DNA from: an uncultured Flavobacteriaceae bacterium
GTDB taxonomy: Bacteria > Bacteroidota > Bacteroidia > Flavobacteriales > Flavobacteriaceae
NCBI GenBank assembly: GCA_937929935.1
Contig: CALFUL010000017.1
Coordinates: 57,423-121,422 of the forward strand
Length of the DNA: 64,000 nt
Reading direction: 5' to 3'
Positions 46,297 to 55,404 of this stretch are shown one piece after another. Made by a program: the position numbers and the translations under genes. The notes below the pieces were generated by a model that saw only the letters and a program-made list of their open reading frames with translations, did no database searches and was not told where the DNA came from. Position 1 is the stretch's first letter; the number at the start of each line of letters is the position of its first letter.

Positions 46297-47088
46297 CTAA
46301 TTAAGACGATAAATTCCAAATTCATTAATGATTTTGGAACTTAATTTTTTAACCCTGTATCTTTTTAATTTTCGAACAATACTTTTTAAGGTTTCGATGC
46401 TCAACCAGTTTCTCGAGTTCAAACTTTTCATTTGATTGCCAGACATATAATGATTTTCTCCGTTCGCCATGCTATAGACGGCTCCCGGAAAGGGTAAGGG
46501 TTCTAAAGCAGTACCATCATCAAAACTGGTAGTTTGATGCACATATAACAAGTGCGGCGCTTGTTGAAAAATGTGTTTCATATAGCTGGGTTTCACAATA
46601 ATACACGTACCGCAAAGCGTATTGAAATTGTCTCTATTTAAAGAAATTATTTTGTCGCCTTCTCTATAAAAGTACCCTTTGTTAATGTACCAACCCACTT
46701 TGTTTTTACTTTTATTAGTTTCAATATGTGCTACTACTTTATTCGAAATACAATCATCAGCATCAACCACCATAAAATAATCTGAATTATGGTTTTCTGC
46801 ATGAGCTACTCCTGCTAGTATTTTATTGCTTTTGTCTTCTTCTTTTAAACCGTCATGTTTTTCTTTAGGTGCGGTTTTCAAAGCGGGTACTGCAAAATCA
46901 ACATAAATGTATTCAACATTGGGGTGCTCAAAATCAGTTATTGGTTTTTCATGACAAACTACCACCACCTTAAAGTTTTGTGAGGTTTGATTGGTTACTG
47001 ACTTTAAGGTTCTTTCAAACAACTTAGAAAAATCAGCCCAAGAGCCTGAGACTTTTTCACTTTTTACAGGAATTATAAATGTGACCAT
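46297..47088 (-). CDS. GT-A family glycosyltransferase
   Basis: 263 residues. V-T-F-I-I-P-V-K at the N-terminus, SVTNQTSQNFKVVVVCHE, and a metal-binding V-V-D-A-D-D-C loop (about 110-116) mark a GT-A transferase, more distant from the standard GT2 consensus than its neighbour. No membrane segments. It starts 35 bases after the sugar-phosphate transferase gene and is probably another repeat-unit transferase. Substrate unknown. Confidence 0.75.
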   Translation of the reverse strand: MVTFIIPVKSEKVSGSWADFSKLFERTLKSVTNQTSQNFKVVVVCHEKPITDFEHPNVEYIYVDFAVPALKTAPKEKHDGLKEEDKSNKILAGVAHAENHNSDYFMVVDADDCISNKVVAHIETNKSKNKVGWYINKGYFYREGDKIISLNRDNFNTLCGTCIIVKPSYMKHIFQQAPHLLYVHQTTSFDDGTALEPLPFPGAVYSMANGENHYMSGNQMKSLNSRNWLSIETLKSIVRKLKRYRVKKLSSKIINEFGIYRLN

Positions 47089-47123
47089 TCTTTTTTATTT
47101 GGTTCACTGCCTTACACAGTTGT

Positions 47124-47741
47124 TTAATTATTTTGGTTTTTGCTGCCTTTAAAGACTTCCATTGTAACGTGGGTGTCAGAAGAAATATCTGAACCTTTGA
47201 ATACCTTTGAAAGGGTCATAAAAAATATTTTTACATCTACCATGAATGAACAATTTTGAACATACCAAATGTCAAATTCAAATTTCTTTTCCCAAGAAAT
47301 AGCATTACGGCCATTGACTTGTGCCCAACCTGTAATACCAGGTTTCACATCATGTCTTTTACGTTGTTCTTCAGAGTATAAAGGTAAATAAGACACTAAC
47401 AAAGGTCTCGGACCAATAAGACTCATATCACCTTTTAAAACATTTAATAGCTGCGGTAACTCATCTAGAGAGGTTTTTCTAACAAATTTTCCGAATGAAG
47501 TTAAACGTTCAGCATCGGGTAATAAATTACCTTTTGAATCTTTCTTGTCATTCATTGATTTGAATTTTATAATCTTAAATATTTTTTCATGCTGACCAGG
47601 TCTTTTTTGAGTAAAAAATGGCTTGCCTTTGTTAGAAATACTCAAGATGATATAGGTCAAAAGAAAAACCGGACTCGCCAATAAAAGAACTAACAAGGCA
47701 ATCAAAAAATCAAATATTCTTTTAAAAAATGTGATATACAT
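47124..47741 (-). CDS. PglC-like polyprenyl-phosphate sugar-phosphotransferase (initiating enzyme)
   Basis: 205 residues, the size of the minimal bacterial sugar transferase domain. One re-entrant membrane segment (about 6-33, [24 protein letters not shown]), [16 protein letters not shown], catalytic Asp-Glu in [16 protein letters not shown] and [14 protein letters not shown]. It loads the first sugar phosphate onto undecaprenyl phosphate and so starts repeat-unit synthesis. The sugar could be a deoxy-amino sugar. Confidence 0.92.
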   Translation of the reverse strand: MYITFFKRIFDFLIALLVLLLASPVFLLTYIILSISNKGKPFFTQKRPGQHEKIFKIIKFKSMNDKKDSKGNLLPDAERLTSFGKFVRKTSLDELPQLLNVLKGDMSLIGPRPLLVSYLPLYSEEQRKRHDVKPGITGWAQVNGRNAISWEKKFEFDIWYVQNCSFMVDVKIFFMTLSKVFKGSDISSDTHVTMEVFKGSKNQNN

Positions 47742-47803
47742 TTTAAATTTATTTTAAACCCATAAAGGGTATCAAACTAGAGTTTTATTAATAGTAATAT
47801 AAA

Positions 47804-48949
47804 TTATAATTTTTGATATTCTTCGAGCAACGCCTTCCAAATAAATTCTCGCTCAAATCGAGAAGTTATCATCACTCTGGCTTTTGTAGCAAGATTTTTA
47901 TATTTACTTTCATTTTGATACAGTTCTTGCATTGCATTTAACAATACCGAAACACTCTTTGTTGGAACAATGATACCATTTTCATCATTAGTTATAATTT
48001 CATTGCATCCGTTAATATTTGTTACAATAGCTGGTAAACCCATAGCACCAGCCTCCATAACCGCATTAGGAAAACCTTCACGGTAGCTAGGAAAAACTAA
48101 AGCCTTAGCAATTGCATAATAAGGACGGACATCTTTTTGGAGTCCTGCTTTAATTATAGAAGGGTGTTGATCAATAATATTTTCTGTAACCTCTTCTAAA
48201 GGGTCTAAATGTCTTTCGTACGGACCAACAAGAAGTAATTTTACATTCTGGTAAGCTTTAGAAAACTTATCAAATGCCATTATAAGTTCATTAACACCTT
48301 TATCTTTAACTAATCTACCCACAAATATGAAAACAAAATCGTCCTCTTCAATGTTTAAAGATTTTTTAATTTGATTTTGTTTCTCTCGGTCAAATAAACT
48401 TGAATCATAATGACTTGTGTCTATACCATTAGAACTGCCATTACCAATTACCTTGAGTTTTGATGACGAAGTAAAATTATTTTCAAGAATAATTTCTTGC
48501 AGGCCATAAGAATTCGGGTATATTTTGGTAGCACAGTGATATGTGATTTTCTCGACAAAATTCAATAAAACCCGTTTCGGCCCTTTAACCTCAACTAAAG
48601 GAAGTCCTGCTATAGTATGTAATCTGTGCGGAACTCCTGCTAGGTACGCTGCTAACATACCTACAGTTCCTGCTTTAGGTGTATGGGTGTGCACTATATA
48701 AGGTTTTTCCTTTCTAAAAACCAGAAACATTTTAAAGGCTGCACTTAAATCTTTGAACAGCGTAATTTTTCTAGTCATTTCAACCGCAATGGTTTTTATA
48801 CCATCTTCTTTTCCAAATTTTTCTAAATAACCGTCAGAAGATGAAGAAATAGCACTTACGTCATAGAATTTCGACATATATTTTAATTGACCTTTTAATA
48901 AACTCGTCAATGAATATGGTATAGTGGTTAAGCGAATAAGTTTTTTCAT
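47804..48949 (-). CDS. Family 4 glycosyltransferase
   Basis: 381 residues, GT-B fold. H-T-H-T-P-K-A-G-T-V-G-M in the N-terminal domain, FVGRLVKDKGVNELI as the inter-domain switch, and E-x7-E motif in P-S-Y-R-E-G-F-P-N-A-V-M-E-A-G. It resembles PglA/WbuB-type enzymes, which add the second sugar after a PglC-type initiator, and its gene directly precedes the initiator gene on the same strand. So it may add the second residue, possibly N-acetylfucosamine; this is inference from position. Confidence 0.87.
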   Translation of the reverse strand: MKKLIRLTTIPYSLTSLLKGQLKYMSKFYDVSAISSSSDGYLEKFGKEDGIKTIAVEMTRKITLFKDLSAAFKMFLVFRKEKPYIVHTHTPKAGTVGMLAAYLAGVPHRLHTIAGLPLVEVKGPKRVLLNFVEKITYHCATKIYPNSYGLQEIILENNFTSSSKLKVIGNGSSNGIDTSHYDSSLFDREKQNQIKKSLNIEEDDFVFIFVGRLVKDKGVNELIMAFDKFSKAYQNVKLLLVGPYERHLDPLEEVTENIIDQHPSIIKAGLQKDVRPYYAIAKALVFPSYREGFPNAVMEAGAMGLPAIVTNINGCNEIITNDENGIIVPTKSVSVLLNAMQELYQNESKYKNLATKARVMITSRFEREFIWKALLEEYQKL

Positions 48950-48975
48950 TTGATCTTATATTTTCACTAAGCTAG

Positions 48976-50079
48976 CTAATCAGTAGTATTTAAAATTTTA
49001 TTGTCGAGATGGGCGTGTACCTTTTTCATAAAATGTGCGATACTTCGCTTATCTAAATATTCTTCAAAAATTGATTTATTAATTCCAAAGTCACCTATAT
49101 TTAAGTGTTTTGAAATTGCATTCGACATAGCTTTTACGTCATTTGTAGGGATTTTTGTGATTTTAGGTAAATCTTCAATTCCTCCTGCACACAGTGTAGA
49201 TACTATACTCCCATTTTGCGACATCATTTGTAATAAAACATTTGGAAAACCTTCAATTCTGGACGAAACAATACATAGATTGGCATTTTTAAAAATGGGA
49301 TATACATTTGAAACAAAACCTTGCAATATCACTTTATCATTTAGATTTAATTTTTCAATTAAACTTTCCAAATTTCTTCGCTCGCTACCTTCACCTAATA
49401 TTAATAGCTTCATTTTTGGGTGTTCATTACTGACAACAGAAAATGCTTCGATTAATACATCGTACCCTTTTTCCCTAATCAACCTACCCGCCGAAACGAT
49501 ATAATTATTTGTCAGTAAAATGTCTGGTTTTGCCGTTTCTTTTTCTCTAATTAAATTTAGATCGACTGGGTTTGGTATTACCTTTATGTTTAGTTTTCTT
49601 AGCTTTTTTGGCAAACCATCAAAAAGTTGTTCTTTCATATAATTAGATTGACAAATTAAGAGGTCAATTTTTCCGTACCCTAGATAATATGCTAATTTGT
49701 AAATGAAAAGTTTTGTTCCAGAAAAACGGGCGAATATTGAAGTTGATTCTCTAGCAATAAAGTATTTAGTTTTAACCAAGCGTAGTTTTACAAGAATGCC
49801 TAAAATAGCATTTATAGATACGTGCGAAGTAAAAGAATAATCGAAATTATTGTTGTGTTTAAGAAAATATCCAACAAGTTTGAATATACTAATTAGCTGA
49901 AAGCGACTATTAAGAAAAACTTTGGTTATATTATTAGTAGTGTCATCCCATTGACCACTAAGGGTATTTTTTAAAAATAATACTTGAACATCATTATTTT
50001 TGTGGAACTGACCCACCATTTTCAAGTACTGTTCAGCACCCCCAAGTTTATCATTAAGTAATAGGATTAATATTCTCAT
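48976..50079 (-). CDS. Family 4 glycosyltransferase
   Basis: 367 residues. GT-B fold with L-L-N-D-K-L-G-G-A-E-Q-Y at the N-terminus, VSAGRLIREKGYDVLIEAF switch region and a donor site I-V-S-S-R-I-E-G-F-P-N-V-L-L-Q-M-M. It lies 26 bases before the other GT4 gene and 19 bases after the SGNH gene. A 167-codon open frame on the opposite strand (49001-49504) is not considered real. Confidence 0.87.
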   Translation of the reverse strand: MRILILLLNDKLGGAEQYLKMVGQFHKNNDVQVLFLKNTLSGQWDDTTNNITKVFLNSRFQLISIFKLVGYFLKHNNNFDYSFTSHVSINAILGILVKLRLVKTKYFIARESTSIFARFSGTKLFIYKLAYYLGYGKIDLLICQSNYMKEQLFDGLPKKLRKLNIKVIPNPVDLNLIREKETAKPDILLTNNYIVSAGRLIREKGYDVLIEAFSVVSNEHPKMKLLILGEGSERRNLESLIEKLNLNDKVILQGFVSNVYPIFKNANLCIVSSRIEGFPNVLLQMMSQNGSIVSTLCAGGIEDLPKITKIPTNDVKAMSNAISKHLNIGDFGINKSIFEEYLDKRSIAHFMKKVHAHLDNKILNTTD

Positions 50080-50098
50080 TATTAGGCTAGGTCAAAGA

Positions 50099-51022
50099 TT
50101 AATTAAGGTTATTATTAATGTAATTAGCTATTTGATTACCCACTTGCATATGACCATAACATGACCAATGCTTGTCATGCTCGCCAATCTCCCATTTTTT
50201 ATCATCTTTAGTTTCTAAAAGAATCATTTTTATATCATGTTTGGCAGTTAGTTCGGTTATTTCTTGATCTATATCAGGATGAAAAGCAAAAATCATATTC
50301 TGAAGATTATAATTCTCTGCGCAGTAATTAAATAATTGAGCGTATTGAATACGACGCTGTTTTGATACGGCTTTATCATCTATTTCTATTATTCCTTTAT
50401 TTTGCTTATTAATGAATATTGGGTATTTTAAATAAAGGTAATATGCCAATTTAAAATTGTATAATATTTTTTTAAGTCCAGGAGATTTTAGTTTGCTTGT
50501 AATAATTTTATTGGATTTTGTTGAAAATTGAACTCGATCAGAGTATTTATTGATTTCTGAAATTGTTTCTGTAAAATCATTAGTACTTAAATATAAAATT
50601 TGATACTCTGGTTTAATTTCATCCTCAAGCATTTTTGAAATTTCCATGGCTTCGATAAATGTAACACCTGATCTACCAGCTTCGAAAAATGAATATTCGG
50701 GTAGTAAAGGTTTTAAAACATTTGCTTGATTACATTCAAAAGGGTTCATCAAATTTTCTATATAAGAGTCACCAATTATTGAAAGAGTAGGTTCATTTGA
50801 AGATTCTGCAACACCCAGCCAACCATATTTATTGACACTCCAAGGTTTTTTAGCTTTTGTATAGTATCCTGTTTGCCCGGGTTTGTATCGTTGTATTTTA
50901 TTTTTATCAATATATCTTTCAGGAATATCTGGAACTAAATGAAAGAAACGAATTACTACTTCGGCCAGGACACCAAGTAGAACTAGAAAGAGAATTGATT
51001 TTTTTAAAAATTGTTTCATCAA
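50099..51022 (-). CDS. Membrane-anchored SGNH-fold partner of MBOAT acyltransferase, AlgJ/AlgX-like
   Basis: 307 residues. N-terminal membrane anchor (about 8-27), then an SGNH hydrolase-like domain with nucleophile Ser86 in I-I-G-D-S-Y and a C-terminal D-K-H-W-S-C-Y-G-H (Asp283, His285), the Asp-x-His-Trp arrangement of AlgJ/AlgX. Such proteins take an acyl group passed through an MBOAT channel and put it on a periplasmic polysaccharide. It begins 8 bases after the MBOAT gene, so the two form a unit. Acetyl as the acyl group is assumed from relatives. Confidence 0.8.
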   Translation of the reverse strand: MMKQFLKKSILFLVLLGVLAEVVIRFFHLVPDIPERYIDKNKIQRYKPGQTGYYTKAKKPWSVNKYGWLGVAESSNEPTLSIIGDSYIENLMNPFECNQANVLKPLLPEYSFFEAGRSGVTFIEAMEISKMLEDEIKPEYQILYLSTNDFTETISEINKYSDRVQFSTKSNKIITSKLKSPGLKKILYNFKLAYYLYLKYPIFINKQNKGIIEIDDKAVSKQRRIQYAQLFNYCAENYNLQNMIFAFHPDIDQEITELTAKHDIKMILLETKDDKKWEIGEHDKHWSCYGHMQVGNQIANYINNNLN

Positions 51023-51030
51023 AGTAAAAT

Positions 51031-52479
51031 CTAAAATTGAAAGTATATAAATGCTTGCTCTTTACCGCCTAAACTTACTATTGAAAAGAGAATTGCATAG
51101 TAAAATAACCACCTAAGTATTCTTGGCCATTTTGTCACAAAATCTGAAATTGCGAATTCATCTCTTCGACCAAGCCATTCAATTACTAAAAAGACTGCTA
51201 TAAGTAATAGCGTAACCATGGGATTACCCATACTATCAAATTCTGGTATACTGAAAATTGAAAAAGAAAAGATTTCAGAAATATACGAGAAAGCATGTGA
51301 AACATTATCAGCTCTAAAAAATACCCAGGCAATTACAGTGAGAAAGAAGGTAGATACCATTTGAAAGGTTTCTTTAATATTCGGAAAAAAACCTCCTTGC
51401 GCTACAATATCAAGATTACTTCTATTATTTGATGTTAACAGTAAGGGTAAAAAGTAGATTGCATTTAATGCGCCCCAAATTATAAAGGTCCAATTTGCGC
51501 CATGCCAAAATCCACTCACTATAAAAATGATAAAAGTATTTCGAATTTTCATTGAAGTTCCTCCTCTACTTCCACCTAGAGGAATGTATAAGTAATCTCT
51601 AAACCAGGTTGAAAGAGAAATATGCCAGCGTCTCCAAAATTCAGCTATATCTCTGGAGAAATAAGGAAAATTAAAATTCTTCATTAAATCAAAACCAAAT
51701 AAACGAGAAGTGCCAATTGCAATATCAGAGTACCCTGAAAAATCACCATAAATTTGAAATGAGAAAAATACTGCTCCTAAGAGTAAAGAACTTCCTGAAT
51801 AATCATTGCTATTGTTGAAAATTTCATTTGCAAATTGTGCACAATTATCTGCTATGACAACTTTTTTGAACAGCCCCCATAAAATTTGCCTTAATCCGTT
51901 TACGGCCTTTGTGGAATCAAATTTGCGTTTCGAGTAAAATTGAGGGAGTAGGTGGGTAGCCCTTTCGATAGGACCTGCCACTAGCTGTGGAAAAAAGCTA
52001 ACAAAAGCAGAAAATGCTATAAAATCTTTAGTTGGTTTTAGTTTTCGCCTATAAACATCAATGGTATAGCTTAAGGTTTGAAACGTATAAAAACTAATAC
52101 CAACTGGCAGTATAATGTTTAGTGAATTAGCCTTAATATCATTGCCAAAGAAAGAGAATGCAGTTAAAAAATTATCTAAGAAAAAGTTATAATATTTGAA
52201 GAATCCTAAAAAGCCAAGATTTACAATAATACTTACCCATAATAAATATTTTCTTTTAGATGCCTTTTCAGTGTCTTGTAATTTTCTACCTATAAAATAA
52301 TCGACAACTGAACTAAAAAGAATTAGTGATAAAAAACGCCAATCCCACCACCCATAAAAAAGATAACTTGATGCTACAAGTAATACATTTTGAAGCTTAA
52401 GGCTTTTGTTAAAAACGAACCAGTAAAGTAAAAATACTGTGGGTAAAAAAAGCGCAAAATCGATGGAATTAAAAAGCAT
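51031..52479 (-). CDS. MBOAT family O-acyltransferase (AlgI-like)
   Basis: 482 residues with about ten or more membrane segments. MBOAT signatures: YLFYGWWDWRFLSLI, ILPVGISFYTFQTLSYTIDVYR, FFPQLVAGPIER, FWRRWHISLSTWFRDYLYIPLGG with His286, and the catalytic His326 in S-G-F-W-H-G-A-N-W. It transfers an acyl group from cytoplasmic acyl-CoA across the membrane, as AlgI, PatA and DltB do. Paired with the downstream SGNH gene. It shares about half of its sequence with the second MBOAT at 58710, so the two are paralogues. Confidence 0.93.
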   Translation of the reverse strand: MLFNSIDFALFLPTVFLLYWFVFNKSLKLQNVLLVASSYLFYGWWDWRFLSLILFSSVVDYFIGRKLQDTEKASKRKYLLWVSIIVNLGFLGFFKYYNFFLDNFLTAFSFFGNDIKANSLNIILPVGISFYTFQTLSYTIDVYRRKLKPTKDFIAFSAFVSFFPQLVAGPIERATHLLPQFYSKRKFDSTKAVNGLRQILWGLFKKVVIADNCAQFANEIFNNSNDYSGSSLLLGAVFFSFQIYGDFSGYSDIAIGTSRLFGFDLMKNFNFPYFSRDIAEFWRRWHISLSTWFRDYLYIPLGGSRGGTSMKIRNTFIIFIVSGFWHGANWTFIIWGALNAIYFLPLLLTSNNRSNLDIVAQGGFFPNIKETFQMVSTFFLTVIAWVFFRADNVSHAFSYISEIFSFSIFSIPEFDSMGNPMVTLLLIAVFLVIEWLGRRDEFAISDFVTKWPRILRWLFYYAILFSIVSLGGKEQAFIYFQF

Positions 52480-52700
52480 AGGACATAAATTTCATCTTGG
52501 TTTAACTGGTAAATAGTTGAAAATTTTAAACTAGCAACCTAAAACTTAAAATTTAATAAAGTTTGAGAGCAATTATCAAACAAAATATTTCACTACTAAC
52601 AACAACGAAAATTACCTGTATTATTGTCAAAATTTACTAAAATAGTTGAATTTTAAATCAATACAATATCACAATTGGTAATGACTTACATCATGATATT

Positions 52701-53888
52701 TTAATTTTTTAAAAATTTCACAAGGCTTTTTTCGTAAATAGTGTAGTTAAAACTTTTTTCAGAAGTTTCTGTTAAATTTTCTATCATTTTTTCATTGAAT
52801 TCATCATAATTTGAAATTATGTGAACCAGCATGTTTCTCATACTTTGATTATCATTTGGTGGAACAATAAAACCATTTATCATATTTTTAATAAACAAGG
52901 CATTATCGCTTATATCAGTTACCAAAATTATTTTTTTATGATTTAAATAGTCAGATAGTTTTGTAGAAAAGCCAAAATTGTTTTGTTTGGTAAAACCTCT
53001 CGGAATAACAAGTAAATCTTGCTGTGACAAAAAATTAGATAATTCTATATTACTTAAATTGCCATAATATTTTAAATAACTTTTCTCTTTGATTTTATCT
53101 GACAATTCTGTTTTATATTCCTTGGCTATATTGCCACAGAGGTTGAAACTTATTTTATGTCCCTCATTAATAATACTATCCAGCACCTCAATAAAATCCC
53201 TTAAGTTTTCCTTACTTGGAGCAATTGAACCTGAAAAGCCAATATTAAATCTATTTGACGTTTTATACGTTTTTGTAGTTTTTTGAAATGGTAATTGAGA
53301 ATCGGTTAGAATAGGTATTCTTAACGTATTCTTGTTATATTTCCTTCCATATTTTTCAATATTTGTAGAAATACATACTAGTCCATCGAAAAAGTAAAGC
53401 AATGGTTCAATTAGGGTAAATGCTGATATAAAAGAAATTTTCTTAATTGAATACTTTATTTTTTTGAAACTAATTTTTGAATGAAATGAGGATGAATATT
53501 TTCTAATTTCATTGAATTCAATGTAAACAGAATTTCCTAAAAAAAATTTTAAATATAGAATTGAAAAGATCTCAAGAAAAAGTAATGGATACGGATAAAG
53601 AAGAAAAGTTTTTTTGCCCTTTCTATGCTTAGAAAAAGAATACATTTTACTTAAAAAAACTAAACTATTTATTGGACCAGAAATAATATTGACATTCGTT
53701 TGAATAAATATATTGTTATGTATTTCAGTAAAATTTTTTTGAAGTATTTTATTATTACTGCAACTCAGAATATATACTGAGTCAATTTCGTTTGCTAGGG
53801 CCTTCGCATAATATAGCATTCTTGTTTGCGACGCACTTTTTTTAGAAAAATCAATATTACTGTAAATATAATAGGTGTGCGAAGCCAT
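52701..53888 (-). CDS. Putative GT-B (family 4-like) glycosyltransferase
   Basis: 395 residues, rich in Lys, Ile, Asn and Ser, reflecting a more AT-rich gene than its neighbours. RFNIGFSGSIAPSKENLRDFIEVL resembles the GT4 linker, and FGFSTKLSDYLNHKKIILVTD plus a C-terminal PNDNQSMRNML stretch fits the GT-B donor domain. The classical E-x7-E is not obvious. It starts 5 bases after wecB, and may transfer the N-acetylfucosamine made by the upstream genes. A 221-base AT-rich spacer with no visible feature separates it from the MBOAT gene. Confidence 0.75.
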   Translation of the reverse strand: MASHTYYIYSNIDFSKKSASQTRMLYYAKALANEIDSVYILSCSNNKILQKNFTEIHNNIFIQTNVNIISGPINSLVFLSKMYSFSKHRKGKKTFLLYPYPLLFLEIFSILYLKFFLGNSVYIEFNEIRKYSSSFHSKISFKKIKYSIKKISFISAFTLIEPLLYFFDGLVCISTNIEKYGRKYNKNTLRIPILTDSQLPFQKTTKTYKTSNRFNIGFSGSIAPSKENLRDFIEVLDSIINEGHKISFNLCGNIAKEYKTELSDKIKEKSYLKYYGNLSNIELSNFLSQQDLLVIPRGFTKQNNFGFSTKLSDYLNHKKIILVTDISDNALFIKNMINGFIVPPNDNQSMRNMLVHIISNYDEFNEKMIENLTETSEKSFNYTIYEKSLVKFLKN

Positions 53889-53893
53889 AGAAA

Positions 53894-55033
53894 TTAACTA
53901 TTTTTTGACCAAACTACGCGATTGATATAATCAACGTATGATAAGATAATACGTACTACTTTCTCACTGACATTAGGCATTGAATAATCAGCTACTTGTC
54001 TGAAGTTACGCTCTGGGTTTCTTTTTTGCACTTCTAAGGCAGCTAATGCTTGCATGATTCTTTCAGGGTTCATACCCGTCATCATTACAGAAGCTTCTTC
54101 CATTGCTTCTGGGCGTTCGTGAGCCTCACGAATGTTTAGTGCTCTAAAATTCAAGATTGATGACTCTTCTGAAATGGTACCACTATCTGATAAAACAGCA
54201 AAAGAATTGTATTGTAATGCATTGTAATCAGTAAAACCTAAAGGTTTTAAAAACTGAATGTTTTTATGCGTTTTCATTTGCTTCGCATTCAACATATTTC
54301 GTGTTCTAGGATGTGTTGAAACAATCACAGGAAAATCATATTTCTCTGCAATTTGATTCAAAGAAGTAATTAAGCCCTCAAAGTTCTTTTCACTACTTAT
54401 ATTTTCTTCACGATGCGAAGAAACAACAAAGTATTTCTCTTTTTCAAGCTTCAATTTTTTGAGAACCTCAGATTTTTCAATTTTAGGAATAAATTGTTGC
54501 AGCACCTCAAACATGGGGCTACCTGTCTTAATGATTCGATCTGCTGGCAAACCTTCTCTTAAAAGATATTCTCTTGCGATATCACTATAGGTTAAGTTGA
54601 CATCAGCCACATGATCTACAATTTTACGATTGGTTTCTTCAGGTACACGTTGGTCAAAACAACGGTTACCTGCTTCCATATGAAATACCGGAATTTTTCT
54701 TTTCTTCGCGGGTATGGCACACAAACAAGAGTTCGTGTCACCCAGTACTAAAAATGCATCTGGATTAATTTTTTCTAAAAGAGGATCTATACTGATTAAA
54801 ATCTTACCCACCGTCTCGGTGGCATTTTTACCTGCGGCATTTAAGAAATGATCAGGTTTACGAATACCTAAATCTTCAAAAAAGATTTCATTGAGTTCAT
54901 AATCATAATTTTGACCAGTATGAACTAAAGTGTGTTCAATGGCTTGATTTGCATCTAGTGCATTTAAAACACATGCCAATCTAATAATTTCAGGTCTCGT
55001 GCCTACTACGGTTAGTACTTTTAGTTTTTTCAA
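53894..55033 (-). CDS. capG: UDP-GlcNAc 2-epimerase family, CapG/FnlC-like (UDP-L-FucNAc synthesis)
   Basis: 379 residues. Non-hydrolysing 2-epimerase fold: V-G-T-R-P-E-I-I-R-L, H-T-G-Q-N-Y-D-Y-E-L-N, H-M-E-A-G-N-R-C-F-D-Q-R-V-P-E-E and SDSGTISEES. Sequence and the presence of CapE and CapF upstream point to the CapG/FnlC reaction, the last step to UDP-N-acetyl-L-fucosamine, rather than WecB. The start is TTG, giving M-K-K-L-K-V-L-T-V-V-G-T-R-P as in homologues. Its leader contains heptamer-periodic sequence. Confidence 0.88.
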   Translation of the reverse strand: MKKLKVLTVVGTRPEIIRLACVLNALDANQAIEHTLVHTGQNYDYELNEIFFEDLGIRKPDHFLNAAGKNATETVGKILISIDPLLEKINPDAFLVLGDTNSCLCAIPAKKRKIPVFHMEAGNRCFDQRVPEETNRKIVDHVADVNLTYSDIAREYLLREGLPADRIIKTGSPMFEVLQQFIPKIEKSEVLKKLKLEKEKYFVVSSHREENISSEKNFEGLITSLNQIAEKYDFPVIVSTHPRTRNMLNAKQMKTHKNIQFLKPLGFTDYNALQYNSFAVLSDSGTISEESSILNFRALNIREAHERPEAMEEASVMMTGMNPERIMQALAALEVQKRNPERNFRQVADYSMPNVSEKVVRIILSYVDYINRVVWSKNS

Positions 55034-55069
55034 TGGTCCAATTTTAATGGTTAATTTTTAATCGTATTT

Positions 55070-55139
55070 GTTAAACGTTAATAGTTATTGGTTAATTGTT
55101 AAGCGATATTGGTTATTTGTTTCATGTTCGGTATTGGGT
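55070..55139. repeat. Degenerate heptamer array, GTT-led
   Basis: Ten successive 7-base units; nine start with G and eight with GTT (for example GTTAAAC, GTTATTG). Further units continue less regularly to 55050. Confidence 0.65.
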
Positions 55140-55163
55140 CTAAAACTTATATACTGATTAACT

Positions 55164-55226
55164 CTTTGGGCTATGCACTTTACGCTTTAAGCCATTCGCT
55201 ATAGTTTAAACGTTATTGGTTAATAG
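55164..55226. repeat. Degenerate heptamer array, CT-led
   Basis: Nine successive 7-base units; the first six begin with C (CTTTGGG, CTATGCA, then CTTTACG and others) and the last three resemble TTAATAG. Confidence 0.5.
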
Positions 55227-55282
55227 GTCTTAAACTAATAAACTCATCAACTAATAAACTCTTTTTTTTCGATTCTAGTTCA

Positions 55283-55308
55283 ACACTTCGACTCCGCTCA
55301 GTGTGACA
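55283..55308. repeat. Second-family dispersed repeat (CTTCGACTCCGCTCAG core)
   Basis: ACACT and AGTGT arms flank a TCGACTCCGCTC core. I recall this core as a frequent intergenic repeat in flavobacterial genomes. Only one copy is in this window. Confidence 0.5.
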
Positions 55309-55363
55309 GTTTTAAATTTATTAGTATTCTAATTTTAGGTTTCTAGTTTCAAGTTATTAATTT

Positions 55364-55398
55364 TTAACACTTAACACTTAACACTTAACACTTAACAC
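55364..55398. repeat. Tandem TTAACAC heptamers, five copies
   Basis: Five exact consecutive TTAACAC units, ending 6 bases before the capF stop codon. The same heptamer recurs in three copies on the other side of capF at 56624. Confidence 0.9.
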
Positions 55399-55404
55399 CT
55401 TACA

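Larger units (their letters stand above)
55034..55404. other. Spacer of heptamer-periodic sequence between capF and capG
   Basis: No coding potential. Most of this 371-base spacer can be read in 7-base steps: a GTT-led series (55070-55139), a CT-led series (55164-55226) and a series ending in TTAACAC tandem copies (55325-55415). A second-family repeat (55283-55308) sits between them. Confidence 0.6.

Noticed and set aside
49001..49504. 167-codon open frame opposite a glycosyltransferase gene
   Set aside because: It mirrors the codon structure of the real GT4 gene, has no family resemblance and lies within an unbroken operon.
53894..55033. WecB as the function of the 2-epimerase gene
   Set aside because: The motifs fit both, but with CapE and CapF in the same run the CapG/FnlC reaction is the better reading.
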